Below the pieces are notes generated by a model, which was not told where the DNA came from, made no database searches, and saw only the letters and a list, made by a program, of their open reading frames with translations. Position numbers and translations under genes: made by a program. From assembly GCA_947384055.1 (NCBI GenBank), contig CANDFO010000001.1, positions 1 to 64,000 on the forward strand: a stretch of DNA of 64,000 nucleotides. Direction: 5' to 3'. The DNA is from an uncultured Flavonifractor sp. GTDB taxonomy: Bacteria > Bacillota > Clostridia > Oscillospirales > Oscillospiraceae. This document shows positions 50,093 through 59,858 of this stretch, piece after piece. Position 1 is the stretch's first letter; each line of letters begins with the position of its first letter.

Positions 50093-52636
50093 TCAGTCCG
50101 CCGTCACCTGCACCTGGTCCTCGCGTGCGGTGGCGGTCAGGCAGCTGACGGGACGCAGGTAACTGTCAATCAGCCGACTGGCGATCTGATCCTCCAGATC
50201 CTTCTGAATCTGCCTGCGCAGGTTCCGCGCGCCGTACGTCTGGGAATAGGAGTGCTTTACCAGGTACTCCAGCAGAGCCTCATCCCAGGAAAATGCGATT
50301 CCCTTCTCCTGGAGATTGTCCCGCAGCTCGCCCAGCATGATACCGGCGATGGCCTTGAAGTCCTCCTCACTGAGCTTGTTAAAGTAGACAATTTCGTCTA
50401 CACGGTTGAGGAACTCCGGCCGCAGAAAGCTCTCCAGGGCCTTCATAGCCCGGTCGCGGCTCTGCTCTCCGGCGGTACGGCCAAAGCCTACGCTTCCCGC
50501 GGAGGACTTGGCGTCGCTTCCCGCGTTGGAGGTCATGACGATAACGGTGTTTTCAAAGTTGACGCTGCGTCCCTGGGCGTCGGTGATATGGCCGTCGTCC
50601 AGAATTTGCAGCAGAATATTCAGAACATCGGGATGGGCCTTCTCAATTTCGTCGAAGAGGATGACGCAGTACGGTTTGCGCCGCACCTTTTCCGTGAGCT
50701 GTCCAGCCTCGTCATAGCCCACATAGCCCGGAGGAGAGCCGATAATCCGGGAGACTGCGAACTTCTCCATGAACTCCGACATGTCCAGCCGGATCAGCGC
50801 CTCGGGAGAGTGGAACATATCCATGGCCAGCCGCTTAACCAGCTCGGTTTTGCCCACGCCTGTGGAGCCCACAAAAATAAAGGACACCGGCTTGCGTTTG
50901 GAGGCAATGCCTACCCTGCCCCGGCGCACGGCGGAGGCCACGGCCTTCACCGCCTCGTCCTGACCGATCAGGTGCTCCCGCAGACGCTCCTCCAGCTTGG
51001 CCAGGCGCTCGTATTCCGCCTCCTGAATCTGGCTGGCGGGGATTTTGGTCCACAGCTCAATGACGCGGGCCAGGTGCTCCGCCGTCAGGGGCGGGGCGCT
51101 CTGGGCGTCCAGCCGCCCCAGCTCCTCCTGGAGCTGGATCTCCCGGCTTTTGATGGCGGCCAGGCGTTCGTAATCCCTGCCGGAGTCCTCCTGACTGGCC
51201 AATTCCTCCCGCTCCCGGTTCAGGGAGGCCAGCTCCCGCTGATAGGCGGCCTGCCGGTGCTCGTTGGCCTTCAGCGCCTCCTGAGTGGCGGGATTGCCCA
51301 GAAGGGTGTCGTGCTCGGCGGTGAGCTTGCCCAGCTCCCGCCGGATCTCAGTCTGCCGCTGCTCGTTGTTTTTCAAGGAGGTCTGGCGCTTGTAGTCCCG
51401 CTCGTTGGCCTCCACCATCAGGTCCTCCCGCTCCCTGCCCAGGGTGGCCAGTTCCTTTTTGACTGTCTCGGTGCGGGCCAGGGTTTTATTGTGCAGGTTG
51501 ACGTCGGAGCACGCCTCGTCAATCAGGTCAATGGCCTTGTCGGGCAGGAACCGGTCGGTAATATACCGCTCGCTCATGGTGACGGCTAGACGGCTCATCT
51601 CCGGGGAGATGGAGACGAAATGGAACTTCTCATAGTAAGGGGCGATGCCCTGAATGATCTTTACGGAGTCCTCAATGGAGGGCTCCTCCACAATCACCGG
51701 CTGGAACCGCCGCTCCAGGGCGGAATCCTTTTCGATATATTTGCGGTATTCGGTGAGGGTGGTGGCGCCGATTACCTGTATTTCCCCCCGGCTCAGGGCG
51801 GGCTTGAGGATGTTGGCGGCGTTCATGGAGCCCTCGGCGTCCCCCGCGCCCACGATGTTGTGGACCTCGTCGATGACCAGGATGATATTGCCCAGCTTGC
51901 GGATTTCCTCAATAAGGCCCTTCATGCGGCTTTCAAACTGTCCCCGGAACTGGGTGCCCGCCACCAGCGCGGTGAGGTCCAGCAGATAGACCTCCTTGTC
52001 CAGGAGCTTATAAGGCACATCCCCCGCCTGGATGCGCTGGGCCAGTCCCTCGGCAATGGCGGTCTTGCCCACACCTGGCTCACCGATGAGGCAGGGGTTG
52101 TTCTTCTGACGGCGGTTGAGGATCTGAATGGTGCGCTGAATCTCCTCCTCCCGGCCGATAATGCCGTCCAGCTTGCCGTCGGCGGCCTTCTGAGTCAGGG
52201 AGATACAGTAGTTTTCCAAAAACTTGCGCTTGGGGGGCTTTTCACCCTTGGCCTTTTCCTTGCCCTCGCTCCGCTCCGGACGGGAACCCTCCCGCTCCGG
52301 CGGCTGGGACTGGGGAGCGGCAGAGCCGAAGAGCTTGTTCAGGAAGGGGAAGGTGGCGGTTTTGCCGTCCTCCTCTTCTTCGCTGTCGTCCTCCTGGGAC
52401 ACGAGTCCCTCTATACCCTCGGCCCCGCCGAAGGCGGACATCATCTCGTGGGTCAGGCCCTCCAGGTCCTCATCGGTAATGCCCATCTTCTGCATCATAT
52501 CTTCCACGGGCTTAATGCCCATCTCTTTGGCGCACTTGAGACAGAGACCTTCGCTTTTGGTGCTGCCACCCTCGATTTTCTGGATAAAAATGACGGCCAC
52601 GTTTTTGTGGCATCTGGAACAAAGTGTCGGTTGCAT
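50093..52636 (-). CDS. clpE: ClpE-like AAA+ unfoldase with N-terminal zinc finger
   Basis: 847 residues, longer than B. subtilis ClpE (about 700). N-terminal zinc finger with Cys at residues 6, 9, 32 and 35, instead of the ClpC N-domain; then an acidic linker. First AAA+ module with Walker A GEPGVGKT near 189; a middle coiled-coil domain (about 405-560) rich in Arg/Glu and unusually long; second AAA+ module with GSTGVGKT near 592. VGF near 717 is the loop that docks to ClpP, so it should feed a protease. The final gene of the long operon; its upstream 127 bases contain hairpins but no CIRCE or CtsR box that I could identify. Confidence 0.9.
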   Translation of the reverse strand: MQPTLCSRCHKNVAVIFIQKIEGGSTKSEGLCLKCAKEMGIKPVEDMMQKMGITDEDLEGLTHEMMSAFGGAEGIEGLVSQEDDSEEEEDGKTATFPFLNKLFGSAAPQSQPPEREGSRPERSEGKEKAKGEKPPKRKFLENYCISLTQKAADGKLDGIIGREEEIQRTIQILNRRQKNNPCLIGEPGVGKTAIAEGLAQRIQAGDVPYKLLDKEVYLLDLTALVAGTQFRGQFESRMKGLIEEIRKLGNIILVIDEVHNIVGAGDAEGSMNAANILKPALSRGEIQVIGATTLTEYRKYIEKDSALERRFQPVIVEEPSIEDSVKIIQGIAPYYEKFHFVSISPEMSRLAVTMSERYITDRFLPDKAIDLIDEACSDVNLHNKTLARTETVKKELATLGREREDLMVEANERDYKRQTSLKNNEQRQTEIRRELGKLTAEHDTLLGNPATQEALKANEHRQAAYQRELASLNREREELASQEDSGRDYERLAAIKSREIQLQEELGRLDAQSAPPLTAEHLARVIELWTKIPASQIQEAEYERLAKLEERLREHLIGQDEAVKAVASAVRRGRVGIASKRKPVSFIFVGSTGVGKTELVKRLAMDMFHSPEALIRLDMSEFMEKFAVSRIIGSPPGYVGYDEAGQLTEKVRRKPYCVILFDEIEKAHPDVLNILLQILDDGHITDAQGRSVNFENTVIVMTSNAGSDAKSSAGSVGFGRTAGEQSRDRAMKALESFLRPEFLNRVDEIVYFNKLSEEDFKAIAGIMLGELRDNLQEKGIAFSWDEALLEYLVKHSYSQTYGARNLRRQIQKDLEDQIASRLIDSYLRPVSCLTATAREDQVQVTAD

Positions 52637-52763
52637 ATGTGTCAGCTCCTTTGAGAGAAGTCCGGCAATTCCGGAGGCTTCCCGGAGAAATGGTCCAAAA
52701 CGTCAGGGGCATGGTCTCCCCTGGAGAGATGATTCTAATCCGAAATTGTGAACTGGGTGTGAA

Positions 52764-53303
52764 TCAATGGGATTTTCTTTGCTCCAACACCCGGAGAAAC
52801 TGGTACAAATAGCTCAAAAAAGCGGCGATTGTCACAGCCAGGGCCGCTGAGATGAGCCTTGTGGCCCAGGGGCGGGGGATGGACGGAAAGAGCACCAGAA
52901 GAACGCAGACAATGAAAAATCCTCCGGTGGCCGCCTTGCCCAGCCAGTTGGCGGAGATCACATCCCCCACGGTCCGGTACATTACCCAGCCGCCGGCGGC
53001 CATAGCCAGCTCCTTGCAGAAGAACACCGCCAGAGCCCAGAAGGGGATGATCTCCTCCACAGTGATACAGATAATCACCACAAAAGTCATCAGTTTGTCC
53101 GCCAGGGGGTCCAACACCCTGCCCAGGCGGGTAATCTGGTTGAAATGCCGGGCAATCCAGCCGTCGGCGATATCGGTGAGAAAGGCGGTCAGGTAAACGG
53201 CCACCGCCCACTGGCGGGCGTTCGGCCAGGGCTGGAAAAAGACCAGAGGAAAGACCGGCACCAGCAGCAGGCGGAACAGGGAGAGAAGATTGGGAATTGT
53301 CAT
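52764..53303 (-). CDS. pgsA: CDP-diacylglycerol-glycerol-3-phosphate 3-phosphatidyltransferase
   Basis: Makes phosphatidylglycerol phosphate from CDP-diacylglycerol; 179 residues, integral membrane. The catalytic CDP-alcohol phosphotransferase motif is seen as DIADGWIARHFNQITRLGR followed by LDPLADK (residues about 44-71), with all eight conserved residues. Begins MTIPNLLSLFRLLLVPVF, the normal N-terminus. Between cvpA and clpE on the minus strand. Confidence 0.94.
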   Translation of the reverse strand: MTIPNLLSLFRLLLVPVFPLVFFQPWPNARQWAVAVYLTAFLTDIADGWIARHFNQITRLGRVLDPLADKLMTFVVIICITVEEIIPFWALAVFFCKELAMAAGGWVMYRTVGDVISANWLGKAATGGFFIVCVLLVLFPSIPRPWATRLISAALAVTIAAFLSYLYQFLRVLEQRKSH

Positions 53304-53386
53304 GAAGATTCACCTGAATTTCTTTGGTATGGTCAAAGAAATGGGACAATCGGGAGCAAATGCTCCCTCTGGCGGCGGGCGGCGAC

Positions 53387-54079
53387 TCAGGCCAGGGAGC
53401 CCAGCAGCGCAAGGGGGCTGAACTCCATAAAAAAGCGGAGCAGGACGGTCTGTTGCACCGTCTCCTGGTCCACCAGATTGCCGAAGCGGAGCAGCCAGGC
53501 CAGAATGCACACCACAATCCAGGCCTGGAGAAGGCCGAACAGAGCACCCATAGACTTGTTGAGGGTCTCCAGCCCCGGCAGCCTGGCCACCAGATCCAGG
53601 GCGCGGCTGACTATCTGCCAGGCAATCAGCAGCAGAAAAAAGCTCACCGCAAAGATAATCTGATAGGCCGCCGACTGAGCCAGAGCCGCGGCGACCCTGG
53701 CTGCCGCGCCCGCCGCCGCATGGGTCAGGCCCTCCTCCACAGCCCGGTCCACCTTGTCGATGAGGTTGTCATACAGCCCCATCTCCCGCAGCAGCTCCAG
53801 CACGCCCGACAGGGGGAGCTCCTCCAGCGCGTCGGAGGCGTCTCCCTGGGAGGCGTGGATGGTCTCCTCCAGCTGGGCCTCAATCGCGGCGGAAAACTTG
53901 GGCTCCAGCGCCTGGGCCACCACGGGGGAAAGGGTCCTGGCCAGCACGCCTGCCCCCACAAAGGCAACCACCACCGCCAGCAGGGAGCACAGGGAGAGCA
54001 CAAAGCCCCGCATGGCCCCGCGGATGGTAAAGACAGCCAGAACAGCCAGAATCACAAGGTCAAAGATAAGATAACCCAT
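53387..54079 (-). CDS. CvpA family membrane protein
   Basis: 230 residues. N-terminal two helices (IFDLVILAVLAVFTIRGAMRGFVLSLCSLLAVVVAFVGAG), a longer amphipathic middle (about 55-130), and two C-terminal helices with LNKSMGALFGLLQAWIVVCILAWLL. Related proteins are required for colicin V production and envelope integrity; molecular function not known. GGAGG lies 7 bases before the ATG; the longer in-frame ORF overlaps the neighbouring gene and is rejected. Confidence 0.85.
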   Translation of the reverse strand: MGYLIFDLVILAVLAVFTIRGAMRGFVLSLCSLLAVVVAFVGAGVLARTLSPVVAQALEPKFSAAIEAQLEETIHASQGDASDALEELPLSGVLELLREMGLYDNLIDKVDRAVEEGLTHAAAGAAARVAAALAQSAAYQIIFAVSFFLLLIAWQIVSRALDLVARLPGLETLNKSMGALFGLLQAWIVVCILAWLLRFGNLVDQETVQQTVLLRFFMEFSPLALLGSLA

Positions 54080-54113
54080 AAAGCGCCTCCAAATGCGGAA
54101 AATACGGCAATTC

Positions 54114-55307
54114 CTAACTGGGCACAAACAGCTGCGCCGAGCCTGTGCCCAGCAGCAGGGCGGTGCCGTCGCTGCGCTGGACGACCTGTCTGGCACCCTG
54201 AATGTCCAGCGAGGCATAGAGCTCCAGGTCCAGGTCATAAATGTCCAGCCGTCCGGACGTGAGCACCGCCACATACCGCCCGGCGGCGGAGAGGGAGAGC
54301 ACCTGACCCTCCGGCTCCAGGCTGGCCCGCACCTGGCCGTCGGGGGACACCGTCAGCAGCTGGGTGCCGGTTCCGGAGCGATACTTGCTCAGCAGCAGAG
54401 CTGCGGCGCCGTCTCCCTCCAGGGAAAAGGCCTTCAGATAGCTGCCGTCGTAAGAACAGCTCCCCGTCAGCTCCCCGTCGGGGGATACCAGAGACAGGGC
54501 GGACTCCCCCAGAACCCAGATGCCGTCCCCGTCCCAGCGCAGGCCCAGGGCCATATTATTGCCCAGGGAACAGCTCCAGTCCGGCTCGTCGCCGCCGCTT
54601 TCACGGTCCAGCCGGTACAGGTCCACCCGGCAGTCAAAGGCGCCGCCGCTGAGCCCCACGGTGAGCACCGCCGCCGAGCGGTTGTCCGGCGCGGGAACCG
54701 CGTCCAGCACAAAACGGCTGGACAGGCGAACCTCCATTGCCGCCCGGTGGCTGCCGTTGTAGACGGTGACTGCGCCCTTGCAGCCGCTCTCCTGCCGCAC
54801 CACCGCCAGCCAGCCGTGCTGGTTGACGCCGGCGGAAATCAGCGTCTGCCCCTGCTCCAAGGACAGGGAAAAAACTTCGGTCCGCTCGGTATAGAGGCAG
54901 AGGTCCCGCCCCCCGGCGTCATAGACAATGCCGTATTTGCCGGCGGCGCTTACGGCGGGCTGGGACATGGTGGCCGGACGGTTGATGTAGGACACGCCGC
55001 TTCCAGAGAACAGCCGGATACCCGCCCCGGCGGAACAGGTCAGCAGGTCTCCGCCCAGGCTGACGCAGGGGTCGCTGGGATTTCCGTCAAAGCGGAAGGA
55101 ATCCGCCTGTCCGTTTTCCGCCCGCTCCAGGTCCCGATAGGTGTACCAGCGCCTGACGGCGTCGAAATTGAGCCGCTCCCGGCAGGCGACCAGAGCCACC
55201 GCCCCCAGCACCAGAGCCAGCGTCAGCAGAAAGGCCAGCAGACGTATCAGCAGATTCGGTTTTTTTTGCGGGGCGGGCGCGCCCCGGCCCCCGGTGATTA
55301 CTTCCAT
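54114..55307 (-). CDS. DUF5711 family membrane-anchored beta-propeller-like protein
   Basis: 397 residues. One N-terminal membrane helix at about 20-42 after a Pro/Lys-rich cytoplasmic start, then an extracytoplasmic domain of repeated four-strand segments (for example SQPAVSAAGKYGIVYDAGG, and LSLSAAGRYVAVLTSGRLDIYDLD) that looks like a seven-bladed propeller. Clostridial DUF5711 proteins have this layout and no known function. It follows truA by one base, so it is translated from the same message. Confidence 0.8.
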   Translation of the reverse strand: MEVITGGRGAPAPQKKPNLLIRLLAFLLTLALVLGAVALVACRERLNFDAVRRWYTYRDLERAENGQADSFRFDGNPSDPCVSLGGDLLTCSAGAGIRLFSGSGVSYINRPATMSQPAVSAAGKYGIVYDAGGRDLCLYTERTEVFSLSLEQGQTLISAGVNQHGWLAVVRQESGCKGAVTVYNGSHRAAMEVRLSSRFVLDAVPAPDNRSAAVLTVGLSGGAFDCRVDLYRLDRESGGDEPDWSCSLGNNMALGLRWDGDGIWVLGESALSLVSPDGELTGSCSYDGSYLKAFSLEGDGAAALLLSKYRSGTGTQLLTVSPDGQVRASLEPEGQVLSLSAAGRYVAVLTSGRLDIYDLDLELYASLDIQGARQVVQRSDGTALLLGTGSAQLFVPS

Positions 55308-55308
55308 G

Positions 55309-56076
55309 CTATGCTCCTGACAGGCGGGATAGGACAGCTTCCGGATACCAGAGTCTGGTCATGTACAGGCCGCCCGGCGGCACGGTGGGCCCGGCGGCGG
55401 TGCGGTTCTTTCCCTCCAGAATGCCGGGGACCGCGTCGGGGGAAAACTTGCCCTCGGCGGCGTAGACGCAGGTGCCCACCATGGCCCGGACCATATTGTA
55501 CAAAAACCCGTTGGCGCACACCCGGCACTCGATGAGGTCGCCGGTGCGGGCAACATCAAAATAGTGGACGGTGCGCACGGTGGAGCGCACTTGGGTGCCC
55601 ACGGACTGGACCGCCTTAAAGTCGTGGGTGCCCACAAAATGGGCGGCGGCCCGGCTCATGAGGGTTTCGTCCAGATGCCTGGGGTAAAACCAAGCCCGGT
55701 TTACATAAAAGGCGTTGCGGATGCGGGAGTTGTAAATGCGGTAGGTGTACTCCTTTTTCAGGCAGGAGCCGATAGCGTTGAAGTCCTCCGGCACCTCCGC
55801 GGCCCGAACCACCACAATGTCGTCGGGCAGGCGGGTATTCACCGCCAGGGGCAGCCGGTCGCAGGGAATACGGGAGCTGGTGCGGAAGTTAGCCACATAG
55901 TTCTCCGCATGAACCCCCGCGTCGGTGCGGCCCGCGCCGGTACACTTCACCGGATGGCCCACCACCTGGGCCAGGGAGTGTTCCAGCGTCTCTGCCACGG
56001 AGACGGCGTTTTTCTGCACCTGCCAGCCGTGATAGGCCGTGCCCACATACATCAATTGTAACGCAATATTTCTCAT
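55309..56076 (-). CDS. truA: tRNA pseudouridine(38-40) synthase
   Basis: 255 residues. Converts uridines 38-40 of tRNA anticodon arms to pseudouridine. Catalytic Asp at residue 52 in GAGRTDAGVHA; LKKEYTYRIYN and CRVCANGFLYNMVRAMVGT are further conserved regions. It lies after the ECF genes, a common arrangement in Firmicutes (ecfA1-ecfA2-ecfT-truA). The start has no strong binding site; an ATG six codons upstream is also possible. Confidence 0.93.
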   Translation of the reverse strand: MRNIALQLMYVGTAYHGWQVQKNAVSVAETLEHSLAQVVGHPVKCTGAGRTDAGVHAENYVANFRTSSRIPCDRLPLAVNTRLPDDIVVVRAAEVPEDFNAIGSCLKKEYTYRIYNSRIRNAFYVNRAWFYPRHLDETLMSRAAAHFVGTHDFKAVQSVGTQVRSTVRTVHYFDVARTGDLIECRVCANGFLYNMVRAMVGTCVYAAEGKFSPDAVPGILEGKNRTAAGPTVPPGGLYMTRLWYPEAVLSRLSGA

Positions 56077-56128
56077 AAAACATGAAACCAGCATTATTTT
56101 TTTCTTAAAAATGGCCGGCCGGAGCCGC

Positions 56129-56941
56129 TCACAGACCGAACCGCCGCAGGAGCGCGACCAGAACGCACAGCAGAACCGCTCCCGCCAGCGCTGCAAAGTC
56201 CGCGGCCCTCAGCTTCAGCACCCGCATGCGGGTGCGCCCCTGGCCGCCGTGGTAGCAGCGGCACTCCATGGCTACTGCCAGCTCGTCAGCCCGGCGGAAG
56301 GCGGAGATAAACAGCGGCACCAGCAGGGGCACCAGGGCCTTGGCCTTCTGCATCAGTCCGCCGGTGTCGAAATCGGCGCCCCGGGCCTTCTGCGCGGACA
56401 TGATCTTGTCGGTCTCCTCAATCAGCGTGGGGATGAACCGCAGGGCAATGGACATCATCATCGCCAGCTCATGGACGGGCACGCGGAGCGCTTTCAGCGG
56501 CCCCATGAGCTTTTCCAGCCCGTCGGTAAGCAGAATGGGCGAGGTGGTATAGGTCAGCAGGAAGGTGCAGGTAATGAGCATTCCAATGCGCAGAATCATA
56601 AACAACGCCGCCCAGATGCCCTCCGCGTAGACGGTAAAGACCCAGAAGGAAACCAGGGGCTCTCCCGCTCCGGGGGTGTAGAAGAGGTTGAGCACGGCGG
56701 TGATTCCAATGATCAAAAGGATGGGCCGCATTCCCCGGAACACGGCCTTGGCCCCCACCTTGGACAGGACCACCAGCGCCGCCAGCACAGCCAGCAGGAG
56801 CAGGTAGGAGACCAGATGCTTGGCCAGAAACAGCGCCACAATATAGGCGATGGTGCACAATAGCTTGGTGCGGGGGTCCAGCCGGTGGAGTATGGTGTTC
56901 CCCGGAAAATACTGTCCCAGGGTAATATCCTTCAGGGCCAT
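56129..56941 (-). CDS. ecfT: ECF transporter membrane subunit EcfT
   Basis: 270 residues with about five helices. Couples EcfA1/EcfA2 ATPases to exchangeable S components for vitamins or metals. The two coupling helices contain the ARG-type motifs: SAQKARGADF near residue 187 and ECRCYHGG near 227. It starts directly after the ecfA2 stop. No S component is encoded next to it, so this is a shared (group II) ECF module. Confidence 0.94.
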   Translation of the reverse strand: MALKDITLGQYFPGNTILHRLDPRTKLLCTIAYIVALFLAKHLVSYLLLLAVLAALVVLSKVGAKAVFRGMRPILLIIGITAVLNLFYTPGAGEPLVSFWVFTVYAEGIWAALFMILRIGMLITCTFLLTYTTSPILLTDGLEKLMGPLKALRVPVHELAMMMSIALRFIPTLIEETDKIMSAQKARGADFDTGGLMQKAKALVPLLVPLFISAFRRADELAVAMECRCYHGGQGRTRMRVLKLRAADFAALAGAVLLCVLVALLRRFGL

Positions 56942-57823
56942 CTACAGCGCCCCCTTTCCCGCGGAATTCCGGCGCGCCAGCGCCTCCAGCAGGGCGCTTC
57001 TAGCCTGCTCCACTGTATATACCGACGGGTCGATATCCGCGCCCATGGCGCGCAGGCGGTGAAAGACCCGGGTCATGGCGGGCACACCCAGCCCCATGCG
57101 CTCCAGCTCCTCCCCGTGGGCAAAGACCTCTCTGGGCGCTCCGGTGAAGGGGATGCGGCCGTCGTCCACCACCACCAGGCGGTCCACTGTCCGGGCCACC
57201 TCCTCCATAGAGTGGGAGACGATGATGATGGTGGCGTTTTTGGCAGTGTGGTAGTCGCGGATGTTCCGCAGAATGCTCTCCACCCCCACCGGGTCCAGCC
57301 CAGCGGTGGGCTCGTCCAGAATGAGCACCGAGGGCTCCATGGCGATCACGCCGGCAATGGCCACCCGGCGCTTCTGTCCGCCGGAGAGCTCAAAGGGGGA
57401 CTGCTCCAGCACCGGGTCGGCCAAGCCCACAAACCGGGCGGCCTGCCGCACCCGGCGGTCTATTTCCCCCTCGTCCAGCCCCATGTTACGGGGGCCGAAG
57501 GCGATATCCTTGTAGACGGTCTCCTCAAAGAGCTGATACTCCGGGTACTGGAACACCAGCCCTACCTGAAAGCGGGTCTGACGGGTGCGCTCACGGGTTT
57601 CCCAGATATCCCTGCCCTCAAAAAGCACCCGGCCGGAGGTGGGCTTCAGCAGGCCGTTGAGATGCTGGATCAGGGTGGACTTCCCCGAGCCGGTGTGTCC
57701 GATGATGCCCAGATATTCCCCCCGGAAGGCGGTAAAATCCACCCTGTCCAGGGCGGTCTGCTCAAAGGGCGTCCCGGCGGAATAGACGTGAGAGAGCTGT
57801 TCTGTCTGAATAATCGGTTCCAA
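56942..57823 (-). CDS. ecfA2: ECF transporter ATPase EcfA2
   Basis: 293 residues. Walker A GHTGSGKS near residues 42-49, Q-loop FQYPEYQLFEETV (the EcfA2 form), signature LSGGQKRR, Walker B LILDEPTAGLDP. No ATG fits: the family N-terminus (EPIIQTEQLSHVYS) is preceded in frame by TTG, with GGGAGG about 10 bases upstream, so TTG is taken as the start. It lies 5 bases after the stop of the small membrane-protein gene. Confidence 0.92.
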   Translation of the reverse strand: MEPIIQTEQLSHVYSAGTPFEQTALDRVDFTAFRGEYLGIIGHTGSGKSTLIQHLNGLLKPTSGRVLFEGRDIWETRERTRQTRFQVGLVFQYPEYQLFEETVYKDIAFGPRNMGLDEGEIDRRVRQAARFVGLADPVLEQSPFELSGGQKRRVAIAGVIAMEPSVLILDEPTAGLDPVGVESILRNIRDYHTAKNATIIIVSHSMEEVARTVDRLVVVDDGRIPFTGAPREVFAHGEELERMGLGVPAMTRVFHRLRAMGADIDPSVYTVEQARSALLEALARRNSAGKGAL

Positions 57824-57828
57824 TGGTG

Positions 57829-58179
57829 TCAGGCCTCCCGTTTCGATTGGGGCTGAGAAGGGGCGCCCTCCTGCTTCAGGGCCGCCAGCTCTCCTTCCAG
57901 ACGGTCGATTTTGGTTTGCAGCTTGGCGGTAATGGCGCTGTAGGCGGTACGCAGGTCCTCCAGGGTCCTGTGCAGCCAGACCAGCAGGCCGGCGGCAAAG
58001 GCCAGGACCAGACAGAGGACGGCCAGATAGCAGAGGTCCGGGGCGTCCCCGCTGAACCAGGTGCACAGCCCGTTCCACAAAGCGGGGAGAAAGAGCCAGC
58101 TCATACCCAGCAGCCCCAGCAGGCCAAAAAAGACGGCGATAAAAACACGCGCGGCCAATTCAAAAGGGGAGCAGGTCAT
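57829..58179 (-). CDS. Small membrane/coiled-coil protein between ecfA1 and ecfA2
   Basis: 116 residues. Two membrane helices (about 12-35 and 45-68) with a short Trp-rich turn, followed by a cytoplasmic coiled coil (LEDLRTAYSAITAKLQTKIDRLEGELAALKQ). The ATG overlaps the ecfA1 stop by 4 bases (ATGA), so it is translated together with the ATPase. It has no resemblance to the 6-helix S components and no family I recognise. Position suggests a role at the ECF complex or in the membrane near it. Confidence 0.8.
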   Translation of the reverse strand: MTCSPFELAARVFIAVFFGLLGLLGMSWLFLPALWNGLCTWFSGDAPDLCYLAVLCLVLAFAAGLLVWLHRTLEDLRTAYSAITAKLQTKIDRLEGELAALKQEGAPSQPQSKREA

Positions 58180-59042
58180 CGGGGCCTCTCCTTTCCGCCG
58201 GAGAGCAGACCGTACAGCACCTGGGCGCACTCCTCATCGCTGAGGGTGTCCAAAGGCACGTCCACCCCCGCCTGACGGAGCTGCCACAGCAGCTCGGTGG
58301 TCTCCGGCACCGTGAGCCCCACCGCCTTGAGCTCCTCCACCCGCTGAAAGACCTCCTTGGGCGGGCCGTCGGCGATGACCCGTCCCTTGGACATGACCAC
58401 CAGGCGGTCCGCTTGGGCGGCCTCGTCCATATGGTGGGTGATAAGCACCACCGTCACCCCGGAGGAGCGGTTGAGCTCCTTCACGGTCCGCAGGACCTCT
58501 CCACGGCCAATGGGGTCCAGCATAGCGGTGGGTTCGTCCAGCACAATGCACCGGGGAGCCATGGCGATCACCCCAGCAATGGCCACCCTCTGTTTCTGCC
58601 CGCCGGAGAGCAGGTGGGGGGCGTGCTCCCGGTACTGGTACATACCCACCTGTTTCAGCGCCCGGTCCACCCGTTCCCGGATTTCAGCGGGAGGCACACC
58701 CAGGTTTTCCGGGGCAAAGGCCACGTCCTCCTCCACCACGTTGGCGACAATCTGATTGTCCGGGTTTTGAAAGACCATGCCCACAGTGCGGCGGATCTCC
58801 AGCAGCCTGTCCTCGTCCAGGGTGTCGATGCCGTCTACATAGACCTTGCCCCCGGAGGGGAGCAAAATGGCGTTCATGTGCTTGGCCAGGGTGGATTTGC
58901 CGGAGCCGTTGTGCCCCAGCACCGCCACAAAGGAGCCCTCCCGGATTTCCAGGTCCACTCCGTCCAGCACCACCGGGGCCGGGGGCTGGTCAGCGGCATA
59001 GGAGAAACGGAGCCCCTGGGTTTTAATAATCGTGTCGTTCAT
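58176..59042 (-). CDS. ecfA1: ECF transporter ATPase EcfA1
   Basis: 288 residues. Walker A GHNGSGKS near residues 43-50, Q-loop FQNPDNQIVANVVEEDVAFAPENLG (typical EcfA1), signature LSGGQKQR, Walker B IVLDEPTAMLDP. Pairs with EcfA2 to drive EcfT. The C-terminal part (about 235-288) is a family-typical extension. Begins 5 bases after the upstream membrane-protein gene. Confidence 0.94.
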   Translation of the reverse strand: MNDTIIKTQGLRFSYAADQPPAPVVLDGVDLEIREGSFVAVLGHNGSGKSTLAKHMNAILLPSGGKVYVDGIDTLDEDRLLEIRRTVGMVFQNPDNQIVANVVEEDVAFAPENLGVPPAEIRERVDRALKQVGMYQYREHAPHLLSGGQKQRVAIAGVIAMAPRCIVLDEPTAMLDPIGRGEVLRTVKELNRSSGVTVVLITHHMDEAAQADRLVVMSKGRVIADGPPKEVFQRVEELKAVGLTVPETTELLWQLRQAGVDVPLDTLSDEECAQVLYGLLSGGKERPR

Positions 59043-59047
59043 CGCAT

Positions 59048-59851
59048 TTATGACCTTGCCTTTCGGTATTTAAGGGCCCGCCCGCCCAGCCACCCGGCGG
59101 TAAACAGCACGGGAGGGGCCAGTGCGGAGAGACAGAGCGGAGGGGCGGTGATGACCCAGTCGTACTGATAGTCGCCAATGAGCACCGCCGCCGGGAGGCT
59201 GAGTCGGGTATACCACAGTCCGCAGGGGGTCTGGGTCAGGTCCAGGCCCCAGCCGGGGTCATGGCCGGCCTGGATCCGCATGCCCAGGGCCAGAAGCAGG
59301 CACAGCAGGGCCAGCGCCCCGCCGCCGGCCAGCGGCAGACGCAGTCCCGCGGGACCGTCCGCGCTCCAGCGGTATCCCATGCCCAGGGAGATGAGCAGGA
59401 GCAGCAGAGCCATCAGGAACAGGTAAACGCGCAAGGGGATAACGCCATAGCCGGGCCATACGCCCAGCAGGAGCACTGACCCGGAGACCGCCGCCTGGGT
59501 CAGGAGGTATCCCCAAATCCAGCCCGCCGCAGGGCCCATTTGGGCGGGTTTTTGGAGGAAGAACAGGGAAGTTACAGCACCGGGCACGGCGACCATTGCC
59601 AGGAAAAGCCCCGAAACCAGAACGGTCAAATTGTCGCCCCCGAAGAAGCCGCCGCTGGGGAAAAAGGCCTCGCCCCCGGCGAAGAGGACGGCGGCGGTGT
59701 TGTTGGCCGCAGCGCCCAGGGCCACCAGGAACAGGCACAAAGGCCAATTATATTGTCCAAAAGGCAGCCGCCGCCGGAGCTGGGCTAATCCGATGGCGGT
59801 GAGAATGCCTGCCGCGATAAAAAGAGCGAAAAACAGGTAGATGTCCATCAA
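59048..59851 (-). CDS. Polytopic membrane protein of unknown function
   Basis: 267 residues with about seven hydrophobic helices and almost no soluble loops longer than 30 residues. Contains a Gly/Phe-rich loop GGEAFFPSGGFFGGDN and the late segment QTPCGLWYTRLSLPAA. I do not recognise a family. It is the second gene of the long minus-strand operon, 7 bases after the methyltransferase, and could belong with the ECF module by position only. Confidence 0.75.
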   Translation of the reverse strand: MMDIYLFFALFIAAGILTAIGLAQLRRRLPFGQYNWPLCLFLVALGAAANNTAAVLFAGGEAFFPSGGFFGGDNLTVLVSGLFLAMVAVPGAVTSLFFLQKPAQMGPAAGWIWGYLLTQAAVSGSVLLLGVWPGYGVIPLRVYLFLMALLLLLISLGMGYRWSADGPAGLRLPLAGGGALALLCLLLALGMRIQAGHDPGWGLDLTQTPCGLWYTRLSLPAAVLIGDYQYDWVITAPPLCLSALAPPVLFTAGWLGGRALKYRKARS

Positions 59852-59858
59852 ATGCCCT

